A stretch of DNA of 64,000 nt from Kineosporia babensis (GTDB lineage: Bacteria; Actinomycetota; Actinomycetes; Actinomycetales; Kineosporiaceae): positions 1 to 64,000 of the forward strand of contig NZ_JAJOMB010000034.1 in NCBI RefSeq assembly GCF_021129305.1. The letters run 5' to 3'. Position numbers and translations under genes: made by a program. The stretch's first letter is position 1, and every line of letters begins with the position of its first letter. This document shows, piece after piece, positions 54,316 to 63,587 of this stretch. The notes under the pieces were generated by a model, which saw nothing but the letters and a program-made list of their open reading frames with translations, did no database searches and was not told the origin of the DNA.

Positions 54316-54912
54316 GCGCGCCACCCTAATACGGAGCCCTGTGCGACCTTTGCGCTCAAGTCGGGCCGGGCGAACCCCCGGCCAGGGCGCCCGCAGCAGG
54401 TCCGCAGGAGGTTGGGCGGGGATCTGATGCCCCACCGGCGCTGCATTCCGGGTGCCGACCTGTATCAATTGTCGCTGTGCGTGACTCGACATTGACGCAT
54501 CCGATGTCTAGCACCTTTGATCGTCGGTCGGGCCGTATGCCTTCCTTAAGAGCCCGAAAGGGTGGCGTAACGAAAGGGCGGGCTCGAACGATCGTCAGTG
54601 CAGAGATGTCCGGGAAGGGCAAGTTGAACTGCGCGCGCGGAATGTTCGCAGGTCAATGCGCGGTGACGGACGGGTCGCGTCAAGGGAGTCGCGGTCACTC
54701 AGAAGCACTGTCAGACAGGCGAGTCGATCTCTCAATCCGGCACTATCTGTAGCTAAACGGTTGCGCAGAGTAACTCATCGTCACTTCGGCCGATACCGAT
54801 TCATCCATCCGGCCCTTATTGGCGTTGCAGTTGCTCACCTACCGTCATCGACAGAGGGGTTCGGCTCGGGGGTGAGCGTGGATCCACGGGGGTCCAGGGA
54901 GGGCCGAGGGAA
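54316..54912. promoter_or_regulatory. 597-bp divergent region between ponA2 and whiB4/wblA
   Basis: No protein gene is supported. The region is clearly less GC-rich from about 54700 to 54860 (for example CTATCTGTAGCTAAACGG near 54741), which suggests promoters and a long leader for the whiB gene. Long leaders are known for Streptomyces wblA. No RNA family was recognised. Confidence 0.5.
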
Positions 54913-55236
54913 ATGGGTGTGACGGTGAACCAGTGGGCAACTCAGGGTGCGTGCCGCAAGAGCGACCCTGATGCACTGTTTGTTCAGGGGGCGGCACAGA
55001 ATCGCGCCAAGTTGGTCTGTATGTCTTGCCCGGTCCGGACCGAGTGTCTCTCAGACGCGCTGGACCACAAGATCGAGTTCGGGGTATGGGGCGGGATGAC
55101 CGAGCGGGAGCGCCGTGCGCTGCTCCGCCGTCGCCCGAACGTGCAGTCGTGGCGACGGCTGCTCGAGACCGCTCGCTCGCAGCAGGTCCGGATCATCGAC
55201 CTGCTGAACGAGCAGGAGGTCGTCAAGGTCGGCTGA
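54913..55236 (+). CDS. whiB4: WhiB-family iron-sulfur transcription factor (WhiB4/WblA)
   Basis: The 107-residue protein has the four cluster cysteines C14, C36, C39 and C45 (CxxC spacing between 36 and 39), the GVWGG turn at 57-61, and a basic tail (ERERRALLRRRPNVQSWRRL). The 4Fe-4S cluster senses O2/NO in the family. Neighbourhood ponA2 / this gene / two ArsA-like ATPases is that of M. tuberculosis whiB4 and Streptomyces wblA, a regulator of development and antibiotic synthesis. GAGGG lies close upstream of the ATG. Confidence 0.93.
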   Translation: MGVTVNQWATQGACRKSDPDALFVQGAAQNRAKLVCMSCPVRTECLSDALDHKIEFGVWGGMTERERRALLRRRPNVQSWRRLLETARSQQVRIIDLLNEQEVVKVG

Positions 55237-55264
55237 ACCGGCCGGCTTCAGCACCAAACCACCG

Positions 55265-55309
55265 GGCGCCCGGGCGGGATCTTCGGATCTTTGCCCGGGC
55301 GCCGGGTTT
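55265..55309 (+). terminator. intrinsic terminator of the whiB gene
   Basis: GGCGCCCGGGC (55265-55275) pairs with GCCCGGGCGCC (55293-55303), followed by GGTTTT. Confidence 0.85.
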
Positions 55310-55319
55310 TGCCCCTGGG

Positions 55320-56489
55320 TCAGCGGGAGTAGGCCGGTTCGCCGGTGCCGGCCAGGTCGGCACCGATGCCCCGCAACCCCTCCAGATCGTGCACATCCTG
55401 CGGCCGGGCCGGTACCCGGACCACCGCCACGTCCGGATGGGCCTGCCCGAAGCGACTGGCCACGGCCTTCTCCCGCTCGCTCAGCCGCATCCGGTCGGCG
55501 TGGATCCGCAGCAGGCCGGCCGTGGTGGCATGTTCCTGGGCGTCGTCCAGGTCCTCGGCCGCGGTGAGCGCACGCTCGGCCGAGAGCCCTTCGGCCGGAC
55601 CGGTGTGCACCCGGTTCAGGACCAGCCCGGCCAGCGGCATGCCGTCACCCTCCAGGCGCTCCACGAAGTAGGAGGCCTCGCGCAGGGCGTCTCGCTCCGG
55701 CGCGGCCACCACCAGGAAGGCCGTGCCCGGTGCCTGCAGCAGCTTGTACGTGGCGTCGGCGCGCTCCCGGAAACCGCCGAACATTGTGTCCAGAGCAGCT
55801 ACGAAAGTCTGCACGTCTGTCAGTACCTGGGCGCCCAGGATCTTGTTCAGCAGGCTGGTGGCGGTGCCGATCGCCGCGGACATCATCTTCAGGTAGGCCC
55901 GGCCGCCCGCCTTGGCCGGAGCGCCGAGAATCCGGATGAAGCGGCCGTCCAGGAACGAGCCCAGGCGTTGCGGGGCGTCGAGGAAGTCCAGGGCGGAGCG
56001 GCTGGGCGGGGTGTCGACGACGATCAGGTCCCAGGGATGCGCGCCGCTGTCGGCCTGGGTGCGCAACTGGCCCAGCTTCTCCATCGCCATGTATTCCTGG
56101 GTGCCCGCGAAGCTGCTGGAAAGCGCCTGGTAGAAGGGGTTCTCCAGGATCTGCGCGGCCTTCTCGGGCGGGGCGTGGCCCTCGATCACCTCGTCGAAGG
56201 TGCGCTTCATGTCCAGCATCATCGCGTCCAGGCTGCCGCCGGCGGCGGTGTCCACCCCGGCCACCGGCCGCGGGGTGTTGTCCAGCTCGGCCAGCCCGAG
56301 CGACTGGGCCAGCCGGCGGGCCGGATCGATGGTGAGCACCACCACCCGGCGGCCGCGCTCGGCGGCCCGCAGGCCGATCGCGGCCGCCGTGGTGGTCTTC
56401 CCGACCCCACCGGAACCGCAACACACCATGACCCGGGTGCGGGCATCGTCCAAAAGCTCGTCGATCTGCAGCACCGGCTCGTTGCTCAT
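55320..56489 (-). CDS. ArsA/Get3-like ATPase (Rv3680-type)
   Basis: The 389-residue P-loop protein has the deviant Walker A CGSGGVGKTTTAAAIGL near 24, the switch I segment TIDPARRLAQSLGL, and switch II DTPPSRSALDF. Family members dimerise and use ATP to handle membrane or metal cargo. In M. tuberculosis the pair Rv3679/Rv3680 is reported to matter under glycerol and oxidative stress, from memory. It overlaps the upstream partner by 4 bp. Confidence 0.9.
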   Translation of the reverse strand: MSNEPVLQIDELLDDARTRVMVCCGSGGVGKTTTAAAIGLRAAERGRRVVVLTIDPARRLAQSLGLAELDNTPRPVAGVDTAAGGSLDAMMLDMKRTFDEVIEGHAPPEKAAQILENPFYQALSSSFAGTQEYMAMEKLGQLRTQADSGAHPWDLIVVDTPPSRSALDFLDAPQRLGSFLDGRFIRILGAPAKAGGRAYLKMMSAAIGTATSLLNKILGAQVLTDVQTFVAALDTMFGGFRERADATYKLLQAPGTAFLVVAAPERDALREASYFVERLEGDGMPLAGLVLNRVHTGPAEGLSAERALTAAEDLDDAQEHATTAGLLRIHADRMRLSEREKAVASRFGQAHPDVAVVRVPARPQDVHDLEGLRGIGADLAGTGEPAYSR

Positions 56490-57589
56490 GCCGCGCCCTG
56501 CTCACCCAGGCGCCCGGCCAGCTCGTAGAGCGCACCGAGATCGATGCCGCTGGCCAGCGCGGGCAGTTCGTACACCGGGCGGCCGAGGGAGAGCAGTTCA
56601 CCGCGCTCGGTGTGTTCCATCTGCACCCGGGCCCCGTGGTCGGCCGCCTCCTCCAGCAACGCGGTGGCCAGGGCCGCGTGCGAGGTGTCGTTACCGGTGG
56701 CCCGCGAGCGCCGCCCGAGCCCGGCCGCGGCCAGCCCGGCCAGCACCTCGGAACGATCGAGTCCGCCCTGGGTGGCTGCCTCCAGGGCATCCGGCGGCAG
56801 GAACGGGGGCCGGACCATGTTCACGAACACCCCACCCACCGGCAGGCCGATCGTCTCCAGTTCGGCCACCGCGTCGGCGGTCTCCTGCACCGGCATCTCC
56901 TCCAGCACGCTGACCAGGTGCACCGCGGTCTGCCCGGAGCGCATCAGGGTCATGATCGAGTTGGCCTGGTTGCGGATCGGGCCGACCTTGGCCAGCCCGG
57001 CCACCTCCTCGTTGACGTTGAGGAAGCGGGTGATCCGGCCGGTCGGCGGGGCGTCCAGCACCACGGCGTCGTAGACCGGGCGCTCCACGTCCGGCGCGGC
57101 CCGCCCGCCCTTCACCGTCTCCCGGCGCCGGACCGCCTCGTAGACCTTTCCGGTGAGCAGCACGTCGCGTACTCCGGGGGCGATGGTGGTGGCGAAATCG
57201 ACCGCGCCGATGCGCTCCAGCATCCGGCCGGCCCGGCCCAGGCGGTAGAACATCTCGAGGTAGTCCAGAAGAGCGGCTTTCGGATCGACCGCCAGCCCGT
57301 ACAGTTCGCCGCCGCCCGGGGCGACGGCGATCCTGGTCTCCTCGTACGGCAACGGGGGTAAGTCGAACAGCCGGGCGATGCTCTGCCGGCCCTCCACCTC
57401 GGCCAGCAGCGTGCGCCGCCCCCCGGTGGCCAGCGCCATCGCCAGGGCTGCGGCCACGGTGGTCTTCCCGGTGCCGCCCTTACCGGTGACGATGTGGAGC
57501 CTTACCCCGGGCCAGTCGGTCTCCCGGGCCTGCGCCGCCCGTGCTGCGACCGAGTGTGCCGGGCGCTTACGAGAACCCTGCGATGCCAC
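56486..57589 (-). CDS. ArsA/Get3-like ATPase (Rv3679-type)
   Basis: The 367-residue protein has P-loop TGKGGTGKTTVAAALAMALA near 35 and switch II VVLDAPPTGRITRFLN near 175, but a divergent switch I. It is encoded first, with its stop overlapping the start of the 55320-56489 gene, so the two are probably made as a heterodimer. Gene order matches Rv3679-Rv3680. The start is close to a leaderless-type DUF4177 gene on the opposite strand. Confidence 0.9.
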   Translation of the reverse strand: MASQGSRKRPAHSVAARAAQARETDWPGVRLHIVTGKGGTGKTTVAAALAMALATGGRRTLLAEVEGRQSIARLFDLPPLPYEETRIAVAPGGGELYGLAVDPKAALLDYLEMFYRLGRAGRMLERIGAVDFATTIAPGVRDVLLTGKVYEAVRRRETVKGGRAAPDVERPVYDAVVLDAPPTGRITRFLNVNEEVAGLAKVGPIRNQANSIMTLMRSGQTAVHLVSVLEEMPVQETADAVAELETIGLPVGGVFVNMVRPPFLPPDALEAATQGGLDRSEVLAGLAAAGLGRRSRATGNDTSHAALATALLEEAADHGARVQMEHTERGELLSLGRPVYELPALASGIDLGALYELAGRLGEQGAA

Positions 57590-57719
57590 CCCACCAGGTT
57601 AGACAGCGCCCACCCGGGATGCAGGGCGACTTGGCTGGCGACCTCCTCACAGCGTCGATCCGGTGACAATCCGGCATCGCCTACCAGAGCCAGGGCTGCA
57701 CTCCAACTCCCCTGATGGA

Positions 57720-57725
57720 TAGGCT
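57720..57725 (+). promoter_or_regulatory. -10 box of the leaderless DUF4177 gene
   Basis: TAGGCT is followed by 7 nt and the ATG at 57733. Confidence 0.55.
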
Positions 57726-57732
57726 CACCGGC

Positions 57733-57888
57733 ATGGTCAAGTGGGAATACGCGACGGTGCCTTTGCTCATCCATGCCACCAAGCAGATCTTGGATCAATG
57801 GGGTGAGGACGGCTGGGAACTGGTCGCAGTGGTGCCCGGTCCCGAGGGCGCGAACCCGGTCGCCTATCTGAAGCGCCCCCGAGACTGA
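57733..57888 (+). CDS. DUF4177 domain-containing small protein
   Basis: The 51-residue product reads MVKWEYATVPLL, QILDQWGEDGWELVAVVPG and AYLKRPRD, the DUF4177 pattern. It corresponds in position to Rv3678A of M. tuberculosis. The ATG is preceded by TAGGCT and 7 nt and no ribosome site. It lies 13 nt before the RidA gene and is probably in its operon. Function is unknown. Confidence 0.85.
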   Translation: MVKWEYATVPLLIHATKQILDQWGEDGWELVAVVPGPEGANPVAYLKRPRD

Positions 57889-57901
57889 ACGGACGACGGC
57901 G

Positions 57902-58384
57902 ATGACTGGACGGATCGAGGCGCGGCTCACCGAGCTCGGATACACGCTGCCCCAGTTGGTCCCCCCGGTGGCGGCCTACGTCCCGGCGGTGCTGGACGGC
58001 GACCGGGTGTGGGTCTCCGGGCAGCTGCCGATGGTGGACGGCGCGCTGCCGCTCACCGGCCGGGTGGGCAGCAGCGGTGGGGACGGGCTGATCAGCCCGG
58101 CCGAGGCGAACGGCCTGGCCCGGATCTGCGCGCTCAACGCGCTGGCCGCGGTCCGGTCGGTGATCGGCGATCTGGACCGGATCCGGCGGATCGTCAAGGT
58201 GGTCGGGTTCGTCGCCAGCGAGCCGGCGTTCACCGGCCAGCCGCTGGTGATCAACGGCGCCAGCGAGTTCTTCGGCGAGGTCTTCGGCCCGGCCGGGCAG
58301 CATGCGCGCAGCGCCGTCGGCGTGAGCGCGCTGCCGCTCGGAGCACCGGTCGAAGTAGAGATGATCATCGCCATCAACCCCTGA
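57902..58384 (+). CDS. RidA family protein
   Basis: The 160-residue protein (VWVSGQLPMVDG ... ICALNALAAVRSVIGDLDRIRRIVKVVGFVAS ... RSAVGVSALPLGAPVEVEMIIAI) belongs to the RidA/YjgF superfamily, whose best-known member hydrolyses reactive enamines from PLP enzymes. The catalytic Arg is present as H-A-R-S. The long LPQLVPPVAAYVPAV start suggests the Rv3678c subgroup. A strong hairpin follows. Confidence 0.88.
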   Translation: MTGRIEARLTELGYTLPQLVPPVAAYVPAVLDGDRVWVSGQLPMVDGALPLTGRVGSSGGDGLISPAEANGLARICALNALAAVRSVIGDLDRIRRIVKVVGFVASEPAFTGQPLVINGASEFFGEVFGPAGQHARSAVGVSALPLGAPVEVEMIIAINP

Positions 58385-58408
58385 GCGGGTCGATGGTTCA
58401 CCTGCCCG

Positions 58409-58439
58409 GGTGACGGCGCCGGTTGCCGGCGCCGTCACC
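58409..58439. terminator. hairpin between convergent RidA and MerR genes
   Basis: A perfect 14-bp stem (58409-58422 with 58426-58439) has a 3-nt loop. Confidence 0.85.
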
Positions 58440-58494
58440 GGACCACCCCGTTGCGGCTGTGCTCAGGCGGACGGGGCGCTACGTGCTGCCCGGA

Positions 58495-59148
58495 TCACGG
58501 GTGCGCGAGTTTGCCGCTGCTGCCCAGAACGCCCCGGGTGATGGCGGTGGCCAGATCGATGACGTCGGACGCCTGCGGCTGCCCGTTCAGGACCACCAGG
58601 TCCGGCACCGGGCCGCCGGCCCGTTCCGGGACCGGTTCCAGGGCCGGTCGCTCGCCGCCCTCGGTCAGCACGTCGCTGATCTCCTGAGCCAGGGCCCGCC
58701 CGGCCGCGGCCGCCCGCAGGGCCAGCCGCAGCACGGTGGAAGCCGGCACCCCGGCCTCCCGCAGGGCCCGCATCAGGTCGTAGGCCTGTGCGTCCACGAG
58801 CACCGAACCGCTTGCTGCCGAGGTGGGCTCGAGCCCACCGTCCAGCCGCCGTCTTCCCCGTTCTATCGCCGTCGGCCCGGCGGCCTGCCACAGCGCCCCC
58901 GTGGGCCCCAGGTCCTCGCCCCGGGCCGCGGCGTCGATGATCATCTTCAGAGGTAGCCCGGCGTCCCGTAGTTGCCGGATGTCGCGCAGCCGGCGCAGAT
59001 GGGACTCCTGGTAGCGGGATGTCCGACCCACCCGATTCGGTGGGGCCAGCAGTCCCTTGGTCCGGTAGGCCCGCACGTTCCGCGGGGTCATCCCGGCCGC
59101 TGTGGCCAGCTCCTCGATCGTGAAAGTGTCCTGCGCCCCCATCGTCAT
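58495..59148 (-). CDS. MerR family transcriptional regulator
   Basis: The 217-residue protein has a MerR HTH at about 9-75 (TIEELATAAGMTPRNVRAYRTKGLLAPPNRVGRTSRYQESHLRRL). An effector region without conserved cysteines follows, so metal sensing is unlikely. Start is uncertain: ATG 59148 or 59142, both without a good ribosome site, or TTG 59193. The inverted repeat at 59201-59215 may be its operator. Confidence 0.85.
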   Translation of the reverse strand: MTMGAQDTFTIEELATAAGMTPRNVRAYRTKGLLAPPNRVGRTSRYQESHLRRLRDIRQLRDAGLPLKMIIDAAARGEDLGPTGALWQAAGPTAIERGRRRLDGGLEPTSAASGSVLVDAQAYDLMRALREAGVPASTVLRLALRAAAAGRALAQEISDVLTEGGERPALEPVPERAGGPVPDLVVLNGQPQASDVIDLATAITRGVLGSSGKLAHP

Positions 59149-59200
59149 CCCCGTGTCGGCGGGCAGAGCGCCGTCCGCCCGCAATGTAGTCAAACGCTCA

Positions 59201-59215
59201 TTGACGCCCCGTCAA
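59201..59215. promoter_or_regulatory. inverted repeat upstream of the merR gene
   Basis: TTGACG and CGTCAA are separated by CCC on the plus strand. On the minus strand TTTGAC recurs at 59189-59194. This could combine a -35 element with an autoregulatory site. Confidence 0.4.
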
Positions 59216-59357
59216 AGAGTTGATCGCTAACAGTAACCACCGTACTGCCTTCGGCCGAATGGGCATTCACCCAAGGTGCATCGAATATCAGCCGACTGTG
59301 CAATTACGCACCTAGTCCAACCGGTCCGCCGGACCGGTGGGCCTTTAGCATTCCGGT

Positions 59358-60215
59358 GTGCCGAATACCCCGGACGACCCGAGCGAGCCTGATCCATCGT
59401 CGGCGGACCGGGGCGATCCTGGCAATCAACCGTGGCTCGGCGGTGCGGTGGGAGAGACCGCCTTTTGCGTTCTCGCCGGTAATCCCGGACCGATGACGCT
59501 GGACGGCACCAATACCTGGATCCTGTCGGCGCCGGGTTCGGCCGAGGCGGTCGTGGTGGACCCCGGCCCGGACGACGAGAAACATCTCGCAGCGGTTCTG
59601 GAGGCCGTGCGCGCTCGCGGGGCGAAGGTCGTGCAGACCTTGCTGACGCACGGCCATGCGGATCACAGCGAAGCTGCGCGGTCCTTCGCGGAGCTGACCG
59701 GCGCTCCGGTGCGGGCCCTGGATCCGGCCCACCGGTACGGCGGGGAAGGGCTCGGCGACGGGGACGTGGTTGCGGTGCAAGGGCTGCGGCTCGAGGTCGT
59801 GGCCACCCCGGGCCACACCCGCGACTCCTTGTCCTTCCTGGTCCCGCAGACCCGCTCGCTGCTCACCGGAGACACGATTCTCGGGCGGGGCACCACGGTG
59901 GTCGCGCATCCGGACGGGCGGCTCGACAGTTATCTGGCTTCGCTGGATCGGCTCGGCGAGCTGTCCGGATCGGCCGAGCTGCGGCAACTGCTGCCTGGCC
60001 ACGGTCCGGTGCTGGGGCAGCCCGGACTGGTGGTGGACCAGTACCGCCGGCATCGCCGCGAACGCCTCGAGCAGGTGCGGGCGGCCGTCGCGGCCGGTGC
60101 TGGGACTGCTCGTGAGGTGGTGGAGGTGGTCTACGCCGACGTGCCGCGCTCGGTGTGGGCGGCGGCCGAGTTGAGTGTGCAGGCGCAGCTGACCTATTTA
60201 GGGGTCTCGAACTGA
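59358..60215 (+). CDS. MBL-fold metallo-hydrolase
   Basis: The 285-residue protein has the zinc motif HGHADHS at 97-103, TPGHT near 151 and LLPGHGP near 211, in the order of the metallo-beta-lactamase fold (lactonase/RNase Z-like group). It corresponds to Rv3677c. TAGCAT (59346-59351) is 6 nt from the GTG, so it is likely leaderless. The substrate is unknown. It converges on crp with a hairpin. Confidence 0.9.
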   Translation: MPNTPDDPSEPDPSSADRGDPGNQPWLGGAVGETAFCVLAGNPGPMTLDGTNTWILSAPGSAEAVVVDPGPDDEKHLAAVLEAVRARGAKVVQTLLTHGHADHSEAARSFAELTGAPVRALDPAHRYGGEGLGDGDVVAVQGLRLEVVATPGHTRDSLSFLVPQTRSLLTGDTILGRGTTVVAHPDGRLDSYLASLDRLGELSGSAELRQLLPGHGPVLGQPGLVVDQYRRHRRERLEQVRAAVAAGAGTAREVVEVVYADVPRSVWAAAELSVQAQLTYLGVSN

Positions 60216-60256
60216 GAACGCCGTCCGCGCCCCTTAGGGGGAACGGACGGCGTTCT
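60215..60256. terminator. bidirectional hairpin between MBL and crp genes
   Basis: The 13-bp perfect stem (60215-60227 with 60244-60256) has an inner CCCCTTAGGGG hairpin. Confidence 0.85.
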
Positions 60257-60271
60257 GGGTAAAGCCTGAGA

Positions 60272-60949
60272 TCAGCGCGCGCGGCGCCGCATCCGCTCCA
60301 CGTCGATCAGCACCACGGCCCGCGCCTCCAGGCGCAGCCAGCCGCGCGAGGCGAAGTCGGCCAGAGCCTTGTTCACCGTCTCCCGGGAGGCGCCGACCAG
60401 CTGGGCCAGCTCTTCCTGGGTGAGGTCGTGGGCCACCCGCAGGCCGTCGTCGGTGGGCCGGCCGAACCGCTCGGAAAGATCCAGCAGCGCCTTGGCCACC
60501 CGCCCGGGAACGTCGGAGAACACCAGGTCGGCCAGGTTCTCGTTGGTCCGGCGCAGACGCCGGGCCAGAGCCCGCAGCAGCTGCCGGGCCACGTCCGGGC
60601 GACCGGTCAGCCAGGTGACCAGGTCGTCGTTGCCGAGCCCGATCAGCGACGTGTCCGCCACCGCGGTGGCGGTCGCGTTGCGCGGTCCGGGATCGAAGAG
60701 GGACAGCTCACCGAACATCTCGCCCGGGCCCAGGACGGCCAGCAGGTTCTCGCGGCCGTCGCCGGAGGCGCGGCCGAGCTTCACCTTGCCCTCGACGATG
60801 ACGTAGAGCCGGTCACCCGGGTCGCCCTCGTGGAAGAGCACCTGGCCGCGGGCGACGTCGGTGGGCGCCATCGTGGCCCGCAGCGCTGCGGCGGCTTCGT
60901 CGTCCAGCGCTGCGAACAGTGGCGCCTGACGAACGACGTCGTCGTCCAC
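60272..60949 (-). CDS. crp: cAMP receptor protein, Crp/Fnr family
   Basis: The 225-residue protein has a cyclic-nucleotide domain at about 10-125, with phosphate-binding cassette GEMFGELSLFDPGPRNATA including the Arg that binds cAMP. A winged helix follows at about 150-215 (LTQEELAQLVGASRETVNKALADFASRGW). The sequence and gene order match M. tuberculosis Crp (Rv3676) and Streptomyces Crp, which controls spore germination and secondary metabolism. GGAGGAACAG lies just upstream of the GTG. Confidence 0.95.
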   Translation of the reverse strand: MDDDVVRQAPLFAALDDEAAAALRATMAPTDVARGQVLFHEGDPGDRLYVIVEGKVKLGRASGDGRENLLAVLGPGEMFGELSLFDPGPRNATATAVADTSLIGLGNDDLVTWLTGRPDVARQLLRALARRLRRTNENLADLVFSDVPGRVAKALLDLSERFGRPTDDGLRVAHDLTQEELAQLVGASRETVNKALADFASRGWLRLEARAVVLIDVERMRRRAR

Positions 60950-61266
60950 CTGTTCCTCCTCACACGCCGTCCGGTACCGGACGGCCTCATCAGTGAGGCA
61001 TCATGCCCCACCAGCACGCAGTTTGCCGCAACCCCCGGGCCGCGGTTACACCTGGGGCCGATGAACGGTCACCCGCAGTGTTCCGACGATGCACTCCGTG
61101 GCCGGCGGGCCGACGGAGGCGACAGCTCGGTGCCACTTCCCGGAAGGTTGCACCCCATCATGGCGGAAAGGCGTGTGAGCTGTGGAATCGGGGCACTCGG
61201 CTGTGCTCAACGCAGAGGTTTCCGGCTTCGTCACGCTCGGTCTGCCGGCTCATCACCGCCGCTTGT
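60950..61266. promoter_or_regulatory. upstream region of crp; no gene seen
   Basis: In 317 bp I find no supported gene and no clear Crp site. It lies upstream of crp and downstream of the 61267 gene, both minus strand, so it should contain the crp promoter. Confidence 0.4.
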
Positions 61267-61668
61267 TCAGGCCACCGCGCCGGTCCGGCTGCGGTAGGCC
61301 AGGATGCCGGCCGCCTCGCCGGTGGCGGCCTCCAGCGTCTTCTCGTAACGGGAGAGCTCGTCCAGGGCGGCCCGCAGCCGGATCAGCAGCCCACCCTCGC
61401 CGGCCCGCACGTCGGTCGGGGCGATCCCGATCAGCCGGCGCAGGTCGGCAGGCGGTGCACAGATGGTTCCGTACAGCCCGGGCGGGGCGAGCGGCTCGTC
61501 GAGATCGGTGACCGAGGCGACGGCCAGGTCGATCCGGGCAAGGATCAGCCGCCGCCAGTGATCGACGTCCCGCTGAGCTGCCAGCAGCGCCCGGTGGTGC
61601 TCGGCGAGCTGCTCGGGCGACATCGCGGAGAACGACAGGGCGGTGAGTGGATCGGTCAGGCCCAGGGC
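61267..61668 (-). CDS. short helical protein, possibly RsiG-like
   Basis: The 133-residue product is two helices around a Pro/Gly-rich middle. The first helix (EHHRALLAAQRDVDHWRRLILARIDL) resembles the antiparallel hairpin of RsiG, the c-di-GMP-dependent anti-sigma factor of Streptomyces, but only part of the E-S-R-Q-D motif is present: R and the final D, with Q, D and L at the others. The GTG at 61668 has GAGGAG 5 nt upstream. The family assignment is weak. Confidence 0.5.
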   Translation of the reverse strand, partial: ALGLTDPLTALSFSAMSPEQLAEHHRALLAAQRDVDHWRRLILARIDLAVASVTDLDEPLAPPGLYGTICAPPADLRRLIGIAPTDVRAGEGGLLIRLRAALDELSRYEKTLEAATGEAAGILAYRSRTGAVA

Positions 61669-62043
61669 CACCTCTTCTCCTCTCTCCGGGCGGCTGCGGA
61701 ACAACCTGCAGGCGCGGCGTTACGGTGCGGATCCGGGTCCGGCCGATCGCGGATGATCGGCCCCGGGTTACGCATGGGTGTTCGTCGGTGGCGCTGGCCC
61801 GCTTGAGCTGCCCACCCTGCGCTCACACTCCCGGCGGACCTTGCCGGGGCTCTCGTTCGGCGCTTCGGGTTATGCGCGGCGACCTGCGACGATGACTGTT
61901 TCGACCATCCGGGTGGCAGCGCCCGACTCGCCAGTAGCTTCGTGGGCCGGTTCCTCGGCGGCGGTCCGGGCCGGCTTCGCGACGGCGGGCTGGTGGTTCG
62001 CTGGAGAAGGCGGATTGTCGGTGCTGCCGCGTACGCTGGCCGG
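61669..62043. promoter_or_regulatory. divergent region with leaderless nth promoter
   Basis: In 375 bp no gene is supported. TACGCT at 62032-62037 stands 6 nt before the nth GTG and fits a leaderless start. Short open frames cross it but lack coding character. Confidence 0.45.
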
Positions 62044-62796
62044 GTGACGATGGGCAATGGGCAGCGAAACGGGCCGAAAGCCGTGGCGGTGGAGAGCCCG
62101 ATCGCGCTCACCCGCCGGGCCCGCAAGATCCACCGGCTGCTCACCGAGCGCTATCCGGACGCGCACTGCGAGCTCGACTTCACCAGCCCGCTCGAGCTGC
62201 TGGTCGCCACCATCCTGTCCGCCCAGAGCACCGACAAGCGGGTCAACCTCACCACCCCGGCGCTGTTCGCCAAGTACCGCACCGCCGCCGACTACGCCGC
62301 GGCCGACCGCGCCGAGATGGAAGAGATCATCCGGCCCACCGGCTTCTTCCGGGCCAAGACCGACTCACTGCTGAAACTCGGTGCCCGCCTGGTCGAGGAG
62401 CACGACGGCCAGGTGCCGGGGAAACTCGAGCAGCTGGTCAAGCTGCCCGGGGTGGGCCGCAAGACCGCCAACGTGGTGCTCGGCAACGCCTTCGGGGTTC
62501 CCGGCATCACGGTGGACACGCACTTCGGCCGGCTGTCGCGGCGCTTCGGCTGGACCGCCGACGAGGACCCGGTGGTGGTCGAGCACCAGATCGGTGCCCT
62601 GTTCCCGAAGAAGGACTGGACGATGCTCTCGCACCGGCTGATCTTTCACGGCCGGCGCACCTGTCACGCCCGGAAGGCGGCCTGCGGGGCCTGCCCGGTC
62701 TCGGCGCTGTGCCCCTCCTACGGCATCGGTGAGGTCGACCCGGTGAAGGCGGCCAAGCTGCTGCGCGACTCCGCCTTCGGCACGGTCCCGGCATGA
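62044..62796 (+). CDS. nth: endonuclease III (DNA glycosylase/AP lyase)
   Basis: Excises oxidised pyrimidines in base excision repair. The helix-hairpin-helix [18 protein letters not shown] holds the catalytic Lys, and [11 protein letters not shown] the Asp. The 4Fe-4S ligands C-x6-C-x2-C-x5-C are intact near the end ([17 protein letters not shown]). The GTG start gives 250 residues. The stop overlaps the next ATG (ATGA). Confidence 0.95.
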   Translation: MTMGNGQRNGPKAVAVESPIALTRRARKIHRLLTERYPDAHCELDFTSPLELLVATILSAQSTDKRVNLTTPALFAKYRTAADYAAADRAEMEEIIRPTGFFRAKTDSLLKLGARLVEEHDGQVPGKLEQLVKLPGVGRKTANVVLGNAFGVPGITVDTHFGRLSRRFGWTADEDPVVVEHQIGALFPKKDWTMLSHRLIFHGRRTCHARKAACGACPVSALCPSYGIGEVDPVKAAKLLRDSAFGTVPA

Positions 62797-63587
62797 GCGG
62801 TGCGTTCGCGGCCGGCCACCCGGATGCGCAGCGGGCAGACCGGATGCGGGCCGGCGCTGCGGTACCGGCCTGGCTCGATCGCCTCACCGAGGCGGTCACC
62901 CAGCCCGGTCAGAGCACGGCCTTCGAAACCATGATCGCCCCCGCCGCGGACGCCCGGCGCTCCTCGGTGCTGGTGCTCTTCGGGCCTGGCCCGCAGGGCC
63001 CGGACGTACTGCTCACCCAGCGCGCGGCCACCCTGCGGGCGCACGCTGGGCAGGTCGCCTTCCCCGGGGGCCGGGTGGATCCGAGCGACTCCGGCCCGGC
63101 CGAGACGGCATTGCGGGAGGCCCACGAGGAGGCCGGGGTGGACCCGGCCGGTGTGCTGGTCCGGGCCGAGTGCGCCGAGCTCTACCTGAACGTCACGAAC
63201 TTCCGGGTCACCCCGGTGATCGCCTGGTGGCCCGAGCCGGCACCGCTGAGACCCGGAGACCCGGACGAGGTGGAACGGGCGGTGCGGGTGCCGCTGGCCG
63301 AGCTGACCGATCCGGCCAACCGGTTCGTCGCCGGGTACCGCGGCCGCAAGGCCGGGCCGGGTTTCGAGGCCGGTGGGCTGTTCGTCTGGGGCTTCACCGC
63401 CGCGGTGCTGAGCTGGGCCTTCCGGCTGGCCGGGCTGGAACGGCCGTGGGATCCGAGCCGGATACTCGAGGTTCCCGAGCAACAACTGCGCATACCAGAG
63501 CGTCAGGAACTGCGCAGAGACTTTTCCGAGCAGCAAGGCCTGAGCGTGCAGGACACGAACGGCCAGGACGAGGTGGACGTACCGTGA
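62793..63587 (+). CDS. CoA pyrophosphatase-like Nudix hydrolase
   Basis: The 264-residue protein has the Nudix box in [23 protein letters not shown] near 91, preceded by [21 protein letters not shown], the CoA-pyrophosphatase signature. It corresponds to Rv3672c. The last 40 residues are polar and probably disordered. It overlaps nth and the marP-like gene by 4 bp each, giving an nth-nudix-marP operon. Confidence 0.9.
   Translation: MSGAFAAGHPDAQRADRMRAGAAVPAWLDRLTEAVTQPGQSTAFETMIAPAADARRSSVLVLFGPGPQGPDVLLTQRAATLRAHAGQVAFPGGRVDPSDSGPAETALREAHEEAGVDPAGVLVRAECAELYLNVTNFRVTPVIAWWPEPAPLRPGDPDEVERAVRVPLAELTDPANRFVAGYRGRKAGPGFEAGGLFVWGFTAAVLSWAFRLAGLERPWDPSRILEVPEQQLRIPERQELRRDFSEQQGLSVQDTNGQDEVDVP

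Noticed and set aside
61778-62047. 89-residue open frame upstream of nth
   Set aside because: No ribosome site or domain, and it overlaps the probable nth promoter.
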